Source of the DNA: Congeria kusceri | Taxonomy: Eukaryota > Mollusca > Bivalvia > Myida > Dreissenidae | Reading direction: 5' to 3' | Assembly (NCBI GenBank): GCA_027627225.1 | Contig: JAPFQT010000151.1 | Coordinates: 124,001 to 188,000 of the forward strand | Length of the DNA: 64,000 nt | Part shown: piece after piece, positions 1 through 11,444 of the stretch | Position numbering within the stretch: position 1 is the stretch's first letter | How the letters are laid out: each line of letters begins with the position of its first letter | Notes under the pieces: model-generated | The model's input: the letters and a program-made list of their open reading frames with translations, nothing else | Told to the model about the DNA's origin: nothing | Database searches by the model: none | Position numbers and translations under genes: made by a program

Positions 1-228
1 TTATAAGAACATCTCTTAATGTGTCATCGGAAGCGGTGATATCAATACATCGATAAGCCGCGTAGGTTACTTTCATGTTCTCTGTTTACTGACTTTATAA
101 ATTTATGAATATTTGGGCGATGTCAAATATTTCGTTTAATATAAAGACGTCCTAGATCGAAATACGGCATTCTGAAAGAAATTATGTATTTGTGTTCTTG
201 ATATTGACGACCTTCAGAGTGATGAAAG

Positions 229-297
229 ATATATTATTATTATTATTATTACTATTATTATTATTATTATTATTATCATTATTATTATTATTATTAC
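229..297. repeat. (ATT)n microsatellite
   Basis: A run of att/tta triplets with single interruptions; it generates Asn-rich and Ile-rich spurious ORFs. Confidence 0.9.
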
Positions 298-394
298 ACT
301 TATTATAATTTTTATTTGTATCATTATTTTCAATATAATGATCTTCATTACAATAATTAATACATGTACGGTCAGTGAAAGTTGCCTGCTCGAT

Positions 395-600
395 AAATTC
401 CAGCAAAGCACGAGGAAATCGTGAAATTCGTGTCGTACAGGAAAGCTATTTTTAGCTTCTGGTTTTCTCTTGAGTAAAATATACTGTTTACGAAAGACAC
501 ATGGGTCCAGATTTATGAACAATCTTAAGTTAATCTTAACGTCAAGTGAAAAATTGGCGTTTGAATGACTATGCTTCAGATCATGAACGGGACGCATACA
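395..600. repeat. Dispersed repeat family ('gcacgaggaaaccgtgaaa')
   Basis: The phrase gcacgaggaaatcgtgaaat, followed by a gggtccagatttatgaac-type end, is related to 6190-6400 (gcacgaggaaaccgtgaaac; ggggcggaattcataaag) and 52420-52640 (gcacgaggaaaccgcgaaag; ggggcggtatttataaag). The three copies share order and spacing, so they form one degenerate family. Confidence 0.45.
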
Positions 601-1350
601 AACATTTAATACATTTATAATTATTTAAAATTATAATTGCAACTTCTCTGTACCGTTGTTTTACAAACTTGTTCAACAGATTCCATATAGTTATAAGTAT
701 ATGCTATTACATCTTTAGGTTTATGGTAAACTTGTACTCGTTCAAATAACAGATGTTCAAATTAACAATTAATGAACAATTGTGATTTTATTTTCTTGGC
801 GTTTTCTTCAACAAAATGTACATTTTTAACATGCAAGCCGCCAGGGGCGTATCTGAGGTTAAACGTGTTTCATGAAGATATTCTCTAACAAAATATAAGC
901 ACTTTTAAGCATTTTCAACGAGAGAAGATCCAAATTCAAGTACTGTTTTAGTGTGCTCATTTACATTTTCGAAATGTTGGACTGTAATTAGTCCTAATAT
1001 TTAAAGATTCAGTACTTAATTTAAATAATATTTTAAAAAAACATCACATACTTAGCAGAACACAGTCCTTGAAAAATGTATTAGCAGGCATATAAACACT
1101 ACGCTGGTGATACAAAAGCTTTTCAGTGTTTCACTCATTTCTCAGAATATTTTTAAGCAATTGATATTGCACAGCTAGGAAGTCCTTAATTGTATAATAA
1201 AGGACATTTTCTCAAGGCAAGTGTTTATTCTACATCAATTATAAGCAATCACATAAGCAGTCACAATGTTTTTTATAAGGGAACATGTCGACTTCGAAAA
1301 TCGAAAATCTTTCGCGGTCATACATGAACTTGGTCACTTAACGGGAGAAG
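600..1350. other. AT-rich stretch without recognisable feature
   Basis: No ORF of interest, no tandem repeat and no strong inverted repeat seen. Confidence 0.5.
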
Positions 1351-1357
1351 TGGTGTG

Positions 1358-1628
1358 GCGGCCGGGTTAACAAAGTCGGGAGAGCATTCGCCCTGTAAGC
1401 GAGGGGTCCTGGGTTCGAGTTCCGAACTGGCCGCACAATTTTCTCACCCTATGACACACACCTCCTCTTGGTAATGAAGCTTCCCATGAAGTTTCATTGA
1501 ATTCTGGTTAGTAGTTGCTGAGAAATACCATACTCCGGACAAGAAAACGGGACGGAAGGACGGACGAACGCACGGACGGACAAAGCGGCGACTATATGCT
1601 GCCCCGAAAAAATTTCGAGGAGCATAAA
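1358..1628 (+). mobile_element. tRNA-derived SINE (copy 1)
   Basis: The head (1358-1435) folds as a tRNA. The acceptor GCGGCCG pairs with TGGCCGC, the anticodon stem TTCGC pairs with GCGAG around a 7-nt loop CCTGTAA, and the B box is GGTTCGAGTTCC. Position 33 is C, not T, so it is not a functional tRNA. The body includes ttctcaccctatgacac, gaagtttcattgaattctgg and gtagttgctgagaaatacc, the kind of conserved core seen in mollusc SINEs. It ends in ggacggacgaacgcacggac and a short tail. Confidence 0.75.
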
Positions 1629-1649
1629 CATCTAAATGGGGGGGGGGAG

Positions 1650-2560
1650 CCAGATATACGTGTTGAACGTTTCTAATAATTGGTCAACTCCAGTAACAGT
1701 ACACACAAGATTGAATGTCTTGTGTGTCTGCGAATGCTGTGCAATTCGAATGTTTACACCACTCTGAAAGCACATTATGTTCTGTGTCGTAGTTTTATCA
1801 GTATCTTTGTGTTCTTTTTCATACATAAAATAAGACCAAATAGTCTTAGAATTTTTAAAGTGAATATCCATGACAAAAAAAAATACCTATCGAAAACAGA
1901 AACTTGACATGTTTTCATTTCCTAAATTTTATAAAAGAAAAAAAAAGCGAAATATAATTTATTAATGACTACTATAATTAGAAAACGAACGTAAAACGTC
2001 TATAAAACAGATATTGACAAATTTACTAAATAGGGAACAATTCGTGATGTAGAACGGTCACTGGAACGTCCGTGCGAGGCAATCTAAGGGAAGCAACTGC
2101 TGTCAGTATTTTGCTATGGAGTAACACCTAGTTGTCTCCCGTGCTACTACTTGGATTTGTTGATAACTGTACACGTTAACTTTTATGTTCAGCATTATTT
2201 TGGTCGCAATAATACTAGTTTAAATTCGACGCCATATTATTGTAGGTTGATTGCTTTTATTTGATTAACATTAAAACGGACTGATTTTCAAAAATATAAT
2301 TAGCTACATCTAATAATATGCTTCAGTTCTTTCAAACTCAATTAATTGCAATCGTCAGGCGCAAAAGCTATTACGCAAAATTTAATTGAATGGACGACAT
2401 CTCCGTGTGTGATGAATTTTTAGCCAGAGCTACGGGATTCTCTCCCATAAAAAATTCGCCTCCAAAAGACTTCGGCTACGGAGAAACATGCAAGATACAG
2501 GAGAAGCCCCGTTCCAGAGGTCTTGTAGAGCCCGGTGTGAAGCCTCTAATACACTGCACA
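1650..2560. other. AT-rich stretch without recognisable gene
   Basis: Short chance ORFs only. The phrase gttgtctcccgtgctac at 2130 recurs as gttgtctcccgtgatac at 55287, suggesting an old dispersed repeat. Confidence 0.45.
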
Positions 2561-2568
2561 TCGGTATG

Positions 2569-2851
2569 TCGCATCTGAGTAGGAATTAAACCACGACGGC
2601 GCTAGGCCAAATTGTTTAATAGCCACGCATCAGAACGACAAAGAGTTGTTTATTGGCGAATAAACATCGATAGTGCGAAATTATTTCGATTCTAACATGA
2701 TTTGGTATATATTTTTGCAATTGTAATTGGAACTACTTTTTACTATGCTCAGAATCGGGACTTCTTTTTGCGTTGTTCATTGGGTAGTTTAACAACGATA
2801 ATTGTGTTCTTTGTCTATAGGAAAATTAGCGAGTATCATGGTAGGATGTGA
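2569..2851 (+). mobile_element. Multi-hairpin MITE copy 1 (5' truncated)
   Basis: It contains the family landmarks taggaattaaaccacga, agccacgcatcagaacgac, agagttgtttattggcgaat, tgcgttgttcattgggtagt and gcgagtatcatgg. The first hairpin is missing. Confidence 0.7.
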
Positions 2852-2859
2852 TTTCAATT

Positions 2860-4450
2860 GCCTCTTCAGGAAGAGAACACTTTCAATAAACGCGTTTGGA
2901 CAATTAACATATTATATAGCAAAGGAATACTTCCATGACCGAGCCAAAGGAATACTTCCATGACCGTGCCAAAGTTTGTTTTCAATATTTCGCTGAGCGA
3001 ACAGTCATCGCACTCAAAACGCATCTCTGTTATATATTTCGTAGTAATTACATGAAGTTGTTAAATTATACGCCATGTTTGTTTAGTTTATTATTTAAGT
3101 ACAATTTAATCAAGAGACACTCTATTAATAATGTTACTGTAATAGCAGATCTTTTCAAGCATTTAAATGTTTTCTATAAAATAGCCCATAGTAATTTGTG
3201 TGTTTTTTTAATGAAAGACGATTTCCACATGTTTGTCCCTTCAATGAAAAAATTTCATTTTTGCACATATTTTGCAGATCGTTCAATGCCTAATACAACG
3301 ACACCATGAATATGGGGGTAACCGAATTGGAAACTGCATGTTAATGACCTATTCGTAACTGCATTTTTGAAATTATTTTTGTTGTTTTTATTTTAGAAAA
3401 GAAATAGTATTGACCGTTGATTGGTAAAATCATGACGACATTCTATTGGTTGAAATGAGTTATTGTAAGAAAGCCATCCGTTACATGGTGAAAAAAAAAA
3501 TTTGCCCAAAATGGTTTTTCATCCATTTTTTGCGAACAAATCTGCATTTTATAATCATATTGAAACCTTGTGTTTACTATAGAAGAAAATATGTTCCTTG
3601 AAAAGTCCTGATTTCTCGATATTTAATACATAATTAAATGCTTAATAGACTGGAAAAAACAACAGGGGGTCACCGTGCTTGTTTTCGAGAAAAAATAGAT
3701 AGCTTACATGTTCGTATTGGATATTTTCCTGTAAAAAACAGGATGGAATGACATTCATTATTTATAACAATACACTTATAAAAGTTATTAGATCTATATA
3801 ATATATAATTATTTTAGTAACAACAGTTGATTATAACTATGTACAAATTACATCCAAACCACTTTCACATTTATCGCTAGCAAGTTCACAGCTATATGCG
3901 AGTTCAACACTCCGGCTGCGTGTTCCTACGTTCGTTTTCAGTGTATTAACACTTTTTAACAAATAATCGAGTCGCAGGACACTCCAACTATAATCGTGGC
4001 AATTATTATGAATATATTTGATTCTAGTTGATAATTACAGTGTACACAATTTTTTTATAATATTATTATATGTCAAGACACTTCACATTTTGAAGATTTA
4101 AATCAACTCCACTGATACGCGAAAAGATGCGCAGAAAAAAAACTAACGAAATCGTCTTTAAATGTCATTTTCGTTCTGCGTTTATCAGCTATTTGCACTC
4201 ATTAAAAAGTGAAATAATTTTGAATACTGAGATACGCGAGAGAGTGTTACAATGAATATTAAATAATGGACGCGGTGCTGGATTTACCTGGATTCTAGAT
4301 ATACGTATCTATTGAGGAAAACTATAAACTAAATTGCTAAAAATCTTTACACACACTTTTGCTATAATATGTGTATCAATCTAAAACATAAAGGTTTATT
4401 TTTTTTTGGCCACCGACATAATTTTCGTTAAGATTCCGATATTATTAAAG
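2860..4450. other. AT-rich stretch; small direct repeat
   Basis: An ~26-bp tandem repeat (aaaggaatacttccatgacc, twice) lies at 2919-2970. Otherwise nothing is recognised. The 124-codon ORF over it has no domain and no splice context. Confidence 0.5.
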
Positions 4451-5099
4451 GCCTGTCACACTGTGGCGAATTTGAGCTACGAGTTCTGCCGAGTTGTAAC
4501 TCGCCACAACTCGTCTGGCGTCGTGTAGAACTTGTACACATGCCGTTCTATGCCGTAGAACTTGTACACATGCCGTTTTAAAATTCTCGCCGCTTTTCGG
4601 CGACTTTTACTCTCGTACACGTGTCGAAAACTATGTCGAAGGAATGTCGCGCACTTTCAAACACACTCGAACACATGCCGTAGAGATGTCTTACCTTGTC
4701 GTAGCGTTTCGCCGTATATTATCGTTCTACGACATAACAGGAGTTTGCTGCGAGCTTGGGAGACTTGCCTACGACATCTGCTCATCCGTTTCTCGTAAAA
4801 TGTCGTCTTAAACTCGTTCTAATGTCCTCACAAGTCGTGCAGACTCGTCCATACTCGTACATTCTCGAAGACAAGTCTTCGATTGTCGAACAGATATCGT
4901 ACGCATATCTCGGCTGAACTCGTGATAAAATGTGAGTATCGTACATGTGTCGTGTCAATGTCATGTTAAGGTTGAAGAGAACTCGAACAAATGTCGTCTT
5001 GAAACGATGCCGCGACCAACTCGTCCACTTTACGGCAAGTAACAACTCGCAAGAACTCGTACAGAACTCGAAGCTCAAATTCGCCACAGTGTGACAGGG
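4451..5099. mobile_element. 650-bp element with long terminal inverted repeats
   Basis: CCTGTCACACTGTGGCGAAT at the left end is repeated inverted at the right end (ATTCGCCACAGTGTGACAGG). The match goes on through TTTGAGCT and GAGTTCTG, about 38 bp in total. The interior is dense in actcgt/acgagt and tgtcgt words, unlike any neighbouring sequence. It encodes no transposase, so it is probably a non-autonomous DNA transposon. The superfamily is not assignable without the target duplication. Confidence 0.75.
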
Positions 5100-5310
5100 C
5101 AGTCGGATTCACGAAAGGCCAGCCTAAAACATCAGTAACAGCAACAATTTATAATTGCATTTTTACACAATTTTGTACCGGTAGTAATTGCCTGTTTAAC
5201 CTAAAACTTTACAATTATAACTTTGGAGTTTCTCAATTGTTGGCAGGACCGAGGCTCCACTATGCATGACTATCGAATTTGTGGCAATCTGGTAGTATAG
5301 ACCAGTGTAC

Positions 5311-5606
5311 AATTAAGAAATAATTTTCGATTTATAGTTGTTTATCGGCTAATAAACAACGATTTGGAGTTCTGATGTGTATGAATTAAACCACGAGTGC
5401 GTTAACCCTTGTTTTTTATTAGCCGATAAACAACGATAATGCGAAATTACATCTATTCTAACATGACCTGACAACATTTTATGCAATTGCAATGCGAACT
5501 ATAATTTACAGTTTCGAACTATTTTTCGGGTTGTTGATTGGTAGTATAACAACGGTGAATGTTGTTCTTTATCTATAGAAAACTCTGCGCGTGCCATTTT
5601 AGAATT
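5311..5606 (+). mobile_element. Multi-hairpin MITE copy 2
   Basis: The landmarks run in order: agaaataattttcgattta, gtttatcggctaataaac, taaaccacgag, gtttattagccgataaacaa of the second hairpin in slightly altered form, ttgttgattggtagtataac, and a degenerate end near tttagaatt. Copy 3 follows directly. Confidence 0.8.
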
Positions 5607-5920
5607 ATGAAATAATTTTCGATTAATCGTTGTTTATTGGCAAATAAACAACGATTTTGAGTTCTGATGCGAAGGAATTAATCCATGAGGGCGTTGTCAT
5701 AACAACGCAGAGTTGTTTATTGTCCGATAAACAACAATAATGCGAACATTATTGCAATTTAAACATGATTTGACAAATATTTTGTAATTGTAATGAGAAC
5801 TACATTTTACTATGATCCGCTCAGAACTGGGACTACTTTCTGCGTTGTTTATTGGGTAGTTTAACAACGATAACTTTGTTCTTTGTCTATAGAAAAATTA
5901 GCGAGTATCATGTTAGAATT
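5607..5920 (+). mobile_element. Multi-hairpin MITE copy 3
   Basis: A head-to-tail neighbour of copy 2. All three hairpins and the gcgagtatcatgttagaat end are present. The central gcgttgtcataacaac loop is shorter than in other copies. Confidence 0.85.
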
Positions 5921-6004
5921 TCCTGTACATTTTTGGCTCAATAAACTATAGCACAGGATTAAAATTAGTGACACCATCTCTATATAATAGCAGGGAATAC
6001 CATT

Positions 6005-6045
6005 GTAAAAAGATTAATGCCTGCATTGCATTAATATCTTTTTAC
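6005..6045. other. Short hairpin
   Basis: GTAAAAAGATTAATGC pairs with GCATTAATATCTTTTTAC across a 7-nt loop with a 2-nt bulge. It is shorter than a typical microRNA precursor, so the function is unknown. Confidence 0.6.
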
Positions 6046-6189
6046 CAGATTTGATTTACTTTGATTTCAAAAGTATGTTTATTAACTACATTGTATTTTC
6101 CAAAATATTGTTAGCCAGTTTACCGCCGCATATGTAGACACATTTTGTTAGTGATCCGACATAGGATACATCACTGCGTCTGTTTATTT

Positions 6190-6400
6190 ATAGAACGAGA
6201 GAAGTTTCTTAATAACGGCAGAAACAAATCACGATTTCCTCGTGCACAGTGTAAATTTACATTCAAGCATTCTGCGTCAACCGAAGACAATGCACGAGGA
6301 AACCGTGAAACGCGGGGTTTACTGATAATATTCAATTTAATATCGAGAAGCTGGGGCGGAATTCATAAAGATCCTGAGGAAGCTCTTAACTTAAGATAAA
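6190..6400. repeat. Second copy of the 'gcacgaggaaaccg' repeat
   Basis: It shares tatttatagaacg, cacgatttcctcgtgcacag and the ggggcggaattcataaag end with 52420-52640, in the same order. No coding evidence. Confidence 0.5.
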
Positions 6401-7319
6401 CCCAAATGAAAATTCCAATCAAGTTTTTTTTTGTTCAAATAAACATATTATTTGCGAACTTTCATACAAAAAGAAACATGTGTGTCACCCTTTAATAACA
6501 ATAATTCAATTAAATTTAACTATAAATCAAATTGTCACAGATTTTAGGCAGTTTACGATATAGAGGATATTTGTAGGAATCTCACGTTTCAGATTATTTT
6601 CATTCATAGGCGATGGCCCTAACGATAAGGCAGTGTTAATATTTCAACGGAAAATGGAAAGGATAGCGGCGGCCGCAAACACATGCATGAACAAAACTTT
6701 CGCAGTAAACACTTTATCGATAAGTAACGATAATGGATAATGAACGAATTAAGCTAATTATCATGTAGCTTCTCTTTCATTCGCCATACTTCCAGTTACT
6801 ATAACACGCAATAATAGAAAATATAATTTATCAAATACTTCAGATCGAAAAGATAATGTGCAACATGTTATTATAATAATTGATATGTGTACCCGTACAA
6901 ATAAAAGATATTGTGGAGAACAGCCATGTGTAAAACAAATTATACAGTACAAAATAGTTTAACTACTACAGCAAATGTTTAGACCACTTATAAAGTTTGA
7001 CAATGACGAAAAACGCAAAATCTCAAAATATACGACAATTGTCAAATATAAGAACACCGTTTTGTTTCACGTGTGTATAAATGAAATGCTTACAAATCCA
7101 AACTGAATTGACACCGATTGTTAATGGCCTCCGGTTACTTTTGTTGCGTAATACAAACCATATGCATGACAAAAATAAGCATTGAATGTGAGCCCTTATG
7201 TTCAGGTGACCACGCGCCTTTCATTGACAGATGATGACGATAGAAATTATTCGTGATTTATTCCACGCTACCAAAAGTGTAACAGACAGCCGCAGACTAC
7301 ATAGGAGGAAGCTAACAAT

Positions 7320-8115
7320 TTGTGAAAAAGACACAAAATACGGTTAACCTGTGTCCGCAAACAGAATCCACGGGAAGGGCGAGAGTCACTATCAGCACAA
7401 GTCAAGGGTCCATCAGCGACACGACTGCATGTCAACGATTACAGGTACGAAGGTCAACTGGGACTTTGACGTCTGAGTTTCAATACAGCTTACGGCGAGA
7501 CACCGTGGATTAATAATAATAATAATAATAATAACTTTATTTTACGAAGGTGACTTATAAGACATAGTATTGTCATGACAAAAACATACCTTATTTTCAT
7601 ATGGCGGTTGATCTGGACCAGACGACATGCTCGACATTCAGGAGCCGAACGGATTATCTTTGTCTTCATCCATGAGTCCCGCCTCATCGGAACCGGACAT
7701 AACGTGTACCGGCGTAAGGGTGAACAAATTGCCACTTGTTACGCACGAGACGGGTCAATATGGAGGTAGGAACATAATGGGCGGCGTATTTCTACTTGAT
7801 AACACTGACCTTATGGTGAACAGGACGTGAACAAGGGGCGTGATCAATAGTAGATTGAGAAAACACGCGTAATACCAATTATACAGCATTACAGGATACC
7901 GGAGTATGATGGTCGCACACCACAATGCTCCATGCCACAATGATGAATTCCCCCTCTATTAAAATGTAGTCTGGACATTAATCCCATCGAGAATGTTCGG
8001 GACGAGTATGGAAAGCGTGTTTGATCATTGCTACATTGAACATTAAACAACTTAATTGCAAGAACCGGAATTCGACCTTCTGCAAGCACTTAACATTCTC
8101 ACAAGGCGGTTAATT
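7320..8115 (+). pseudogene. Tc1/mariner-like transposase relic 1
   Basis: Broken plus-strand frames retain family landmarks in order. There is a basic N-terminal remnant (TESTGRARVTISTSQGS), then FVFIHESRLIGTGHNVYRRK (compare the FTDESR...VYRR block), then HHNAPCHN (compare QDNAPCH), then LDINPIENVRDEYGKRV (the DLNPIE block). The catalytic Glu is present, but the Asp positions in the FTDESR and QDNAPCH blocks read as His. Several stops and frameshifts and an (AAT)n insert at 7511 make it inactive. Confidence 0.6.
7511..7535. repeat. (AAT)n microsatellite within Tc1 relic
   Basis: About eight aat triplets. Tc1 relic 2 lacks them, so they expanded or were inserted in this copy. Confidence 0.85.
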
Positions 8116-9290
8116 CAGAATTTACATCAATGACATGAACAAAATAATATCAATGAAACAAAGTACCGCGTCAAGTCTACCATCAATAAATAATTTATTA
8201 ATGTAGAACAGTTTAGTAAAATACGGAAGTAAATTAGAATTCTTACTGCATGCAGTGCCCGAAATCAAATCCTTCAAAGACAACCGGTCCGAGCGAAAAG
8301 TCTTGGACCTACGGACACCCATTAAGATCGAACCCTGACAACAACAACTGTAACAACAGCCAAACAACACATTGGTTCTTCTCCGGGAATGGCCTTGAAA
8401 GTGTCAATTAGCTAGATTTCGACATCATTCAGGTTAAATAAGTAGGTTTAAAATACATGTAATACGACATAATGACCATCAATGACCAACCAAAGATTTG
8501 CGAATACGCAACCATCCATTGTTGTATCGTTTAATCAAACTTTAATATTTACTTGTGCTAAGAAGTACGTCTATAAAATCACGTGTAAAATCTTGTTTGA
8601 TTTCAATCAATATACGCGTTCATCCGATATATACCATGATGTTTTCAACATGCAAATAAATGACATCTCAATTCCACATCGTATACAATTATACGCAATG
8701 ATTCAAACAATCGTACAGAATCGTTACGTTAACATGTATTCCTTAGTACGGATATTTTGTAAAATGGCTATCTAAATAAATGCCAAGAGTGCATGTCCTA
8801 TCATACAGCTTCTATATTATTATTTTTCACGAATAGTGCAAAACCTACACGACTTTCTCGTAACATAGTGTACAATTCTTCATGTTAGTAGGAATTCACC
8901 TACGGACAGAATTTCTTTGCACAAGTAGAACCAGAATCACTCTTCAAATAAGCTTCAAATAGTCAAATGCTTCAAAATGCAGACACTATATCACCATGAA
9001 CGTCTTCGGCAACACTTTTAAATGTCTAAGAATAATTGAACACATCAAACCACCTGGCCCCAATTCACCAACCTATGCTTAGACGTAAGACTAATAATTA
9101 AGAATATTATGTGAAAACCGTTATTTTCTAAGAGCGCTACAAAAATTTCAATGTGACTTGGTATTTACGCAATCTTATTACAGCATTCTTTATTTAGAGC
9201 GATTTGTTAATGATATATGCAACATTGCTACCAAGAATATTTGCAAACGCAGACGGATATTTTTTTTATTTAAAGTCAGTTATTTATTCT
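8116..9290. other. No recognisable feature
   Basis: Only chance ORFs (the longest 97 codons at 8482), with composition like the surrounding noncoding sequence. Confidence 0.45.
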
Positions 9291-9291
9291 G

Positions 9292-9630
9292 ATGTCAAAG
9301 AATACGTTGGTGAATACGGGCCCTGGGCAGCAAACACTTCTCCCTCGGACAGTACAGTATAAAACTTTGTATCTAAGACATGTAGCTACTTTTTCACGTG
9401 GGCAGCGAACACCTCTCCCTCGGAAAGTACATAAGAAAAACTTTGTATCTGTGACATGTAGCTACTTTTTCACGTGGGCAGCAAATACCTCTCCCTCGGA
9501 CAGAACAGTAAAAAACTCTGTAGCTGTGACATGTAGCTACTTTTTCACGTGGGCAGCAAACACCTCTCCCTTCGTGTGTACAGTAAAAAACTTTGTATCT
9601 GAGACATGTGGCTACTTTTTCACGTGCAAT
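9292..9630. repeat. 75-bp tandem repeat, about 4.5 units
   Basis: Units share cacgtgggcagcaaacacct, ctccctcggac, aactttgtatct and gacatgtagctac. The CACGTG start points are 9395, 9471, 9546 and 9621, so the spacing is 75-76 bp. A 75-bp period keeps frames open on both strands; the resulting ORFs look repetitive and non-genic. Confidence 0.85.
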
Positions 9631-10000
9631 AAGTACACAACTGATAACGCGATGTAATAATTTAAGATAATAATCCAATACCTTAGATCTTAACACAAGA
9701 CAGGAAACGATAATATGCAATATGGTATAATAATGTAAATATGCATCAATATAAATCTACAAATGGTGAAGAATCGATACAAAAAAATCAGTTAAATTTA
9801 TGAATTTGTAATGGATCCGTGCGTGTTTGTTTCGACGCGTAGCCTTGCGTGATTCAAATGATACAGGATACTATAATTCTACAATAAAAGTTAATATTAC
9901 TTATCAATGGACTATCTCTACATTTCTACATGAAGCGCTTACTAATCTAAATAGACTTGATACCGAGTGTTAATGACAAACCATAACGAGCCTTTTTATT

Positions 10001-10318
10001 TAAGAAATAATGTTCCATTTATCGTTGTTTATCTGCCAATAAACAACGATTTGGAGCTTTGATGCGTAGGAATTAATACAGGAGGGCGTTCGTCCGAGTT
10101 GTTTAAAAGCCACGCATCAGAACGACAAAGGGTTGTTTATTGGCCGATAAACAACGATAATGCGAAAATTATTTCGATTATAACATGATTTAATTTATAT
10201 TCTTGCAGTTATAAGTACTTTTTACTATGGACTACTTTTTGCGTTGTTTATTGGATAGTTTAACATCGATAATTGTGTTCTTTATATATAGAAAAATTAG
10301 CGAGTATCATGTTAGAAT
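10001..10318 (+). mobile_element. Multi-hairpin MITE copy 4
   Basis: Close to the family consensus (gccaataaacaacgatttgg, gcatcagaacgacaaag, ggccgataaacaacgataat, agcgagtatcatgttagaat), lying just before Tc1 relic 2. Confidence 0.85.
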
Positions 10319-10384
10319 ATTTGAAAACAATCAATTGCGTGACGCATACAGCTTTCATATATCTGTCCATCATTTCAAAAAGCA

Positions 10385-10960
10385 CAGGCGTTTCAACGAC
10401 AGTACGCTGCAGACACCTGTGACTTAGACGTCCGAAATTCTGAGTAACACTTACGTCGAGACACCGTGCATTGCGGTGGATCTGGACACGACGACATTCT
10501 CGACCTTCACTAGCGTTGTCTTCGCCGAGGACATCCAAAATCACTGTAACCGGAAATGACCACAGAGCGCGCGTGTACCGGTGTACAGGTGAACGGTTTC
10601 CCGAATGCCGTGTGTACGATGGTCTGGGCGGGAAATCCAAACATTAATACAATCAAGCATGTCTGGGTTGAGTTGGGAAGGCGTGGTTAATCAATGCGAC
10701 AACAGAACAACTGGCAAGAACCGGAATCGGACTGTCTGAAGCACGGAACACACTCACGTAGCGGTGTATCCGCAATATAATTTTGCATTTTTGTGAATGC
10801 AAGAAAGTTTTCTTAATGACGACAGTGTCCGGAAAAGTTAAAGGGACATAATTCCAGTTCATGTCTGGGTTGAGTTGGGAAGGCGTGATCGATCAATGCG
10901 ACTCTTGAACAACTTGCAAGAACCGGAAATCATTCGTCTGCAACCAGGGAACACCCTCAC
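10385..10960 (+). pseudogene. Tc1/mariner-like transposase relic 2 with duplicated tail
   Basis: It shares short stretches with relic 1 (cgagacaccgtg, ggatctggac, acgacattctcgac). It shows RARVYRCTGERFPECRVYDG in degenerate form and HVWVELGRR from the NPIEHVWDELGRR block. The last part (from catgtctgggttgagttggg) occurs at 10659 and again at 10861. A further tail fragment (acagtgtctgg, gggacataattcca) is at 11280-11440. Confidence 0.5.
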
Positions 10961-11444
10961 ACACAAACTCCTCGCAGCAGCTACCTCTCCTACCGTTTAT
11001 CAGTAACCACTGCCGTCACAATTAAAATCCTTCCTCATCTGGACGGATTTCGTGTTTGTAACGTTTACTCATTTAATGCAACTCAGTGCTATTTTCTAAA
11101 TGACTGGACTTTGTGTATGTCGTTTACAGTCAATAATGAAAAAACAAAAACACGAACATAACTATTTTAAACCATTAATAATAACTATTACATTTTAATC
11201 GATCATCATCACGTGGTTTGTTATGACGGCAGGGATTTGATTAGAGCTATGCTCGGAACCAGTCAAATATCTGCGCGTAGGTTGCCTCACACAGCGGTGT
11301 TTCCAGAATTCGAAGAAGAATTGAAAACACTGAAAATTAAAATAGTAATATTTGTATTTCTGCGACTGTTGCAAGAGTTATTCGGGACAACAGTGTCTGG
11401 GTAATAGTGGTACAGTTAATGGGACATAATTCCAATTTGGTAGC

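Noticed and set aside
8482..8775. 97-codon plus-strand ORF
   Set aside because: Composition matches local noncoding DNA; no recognisable motif, splice site or homologue.
9394..9720. Cys-rich minus-strand ORF
   Set aside because: Antisense translation of the 75-bp tandem repeat.
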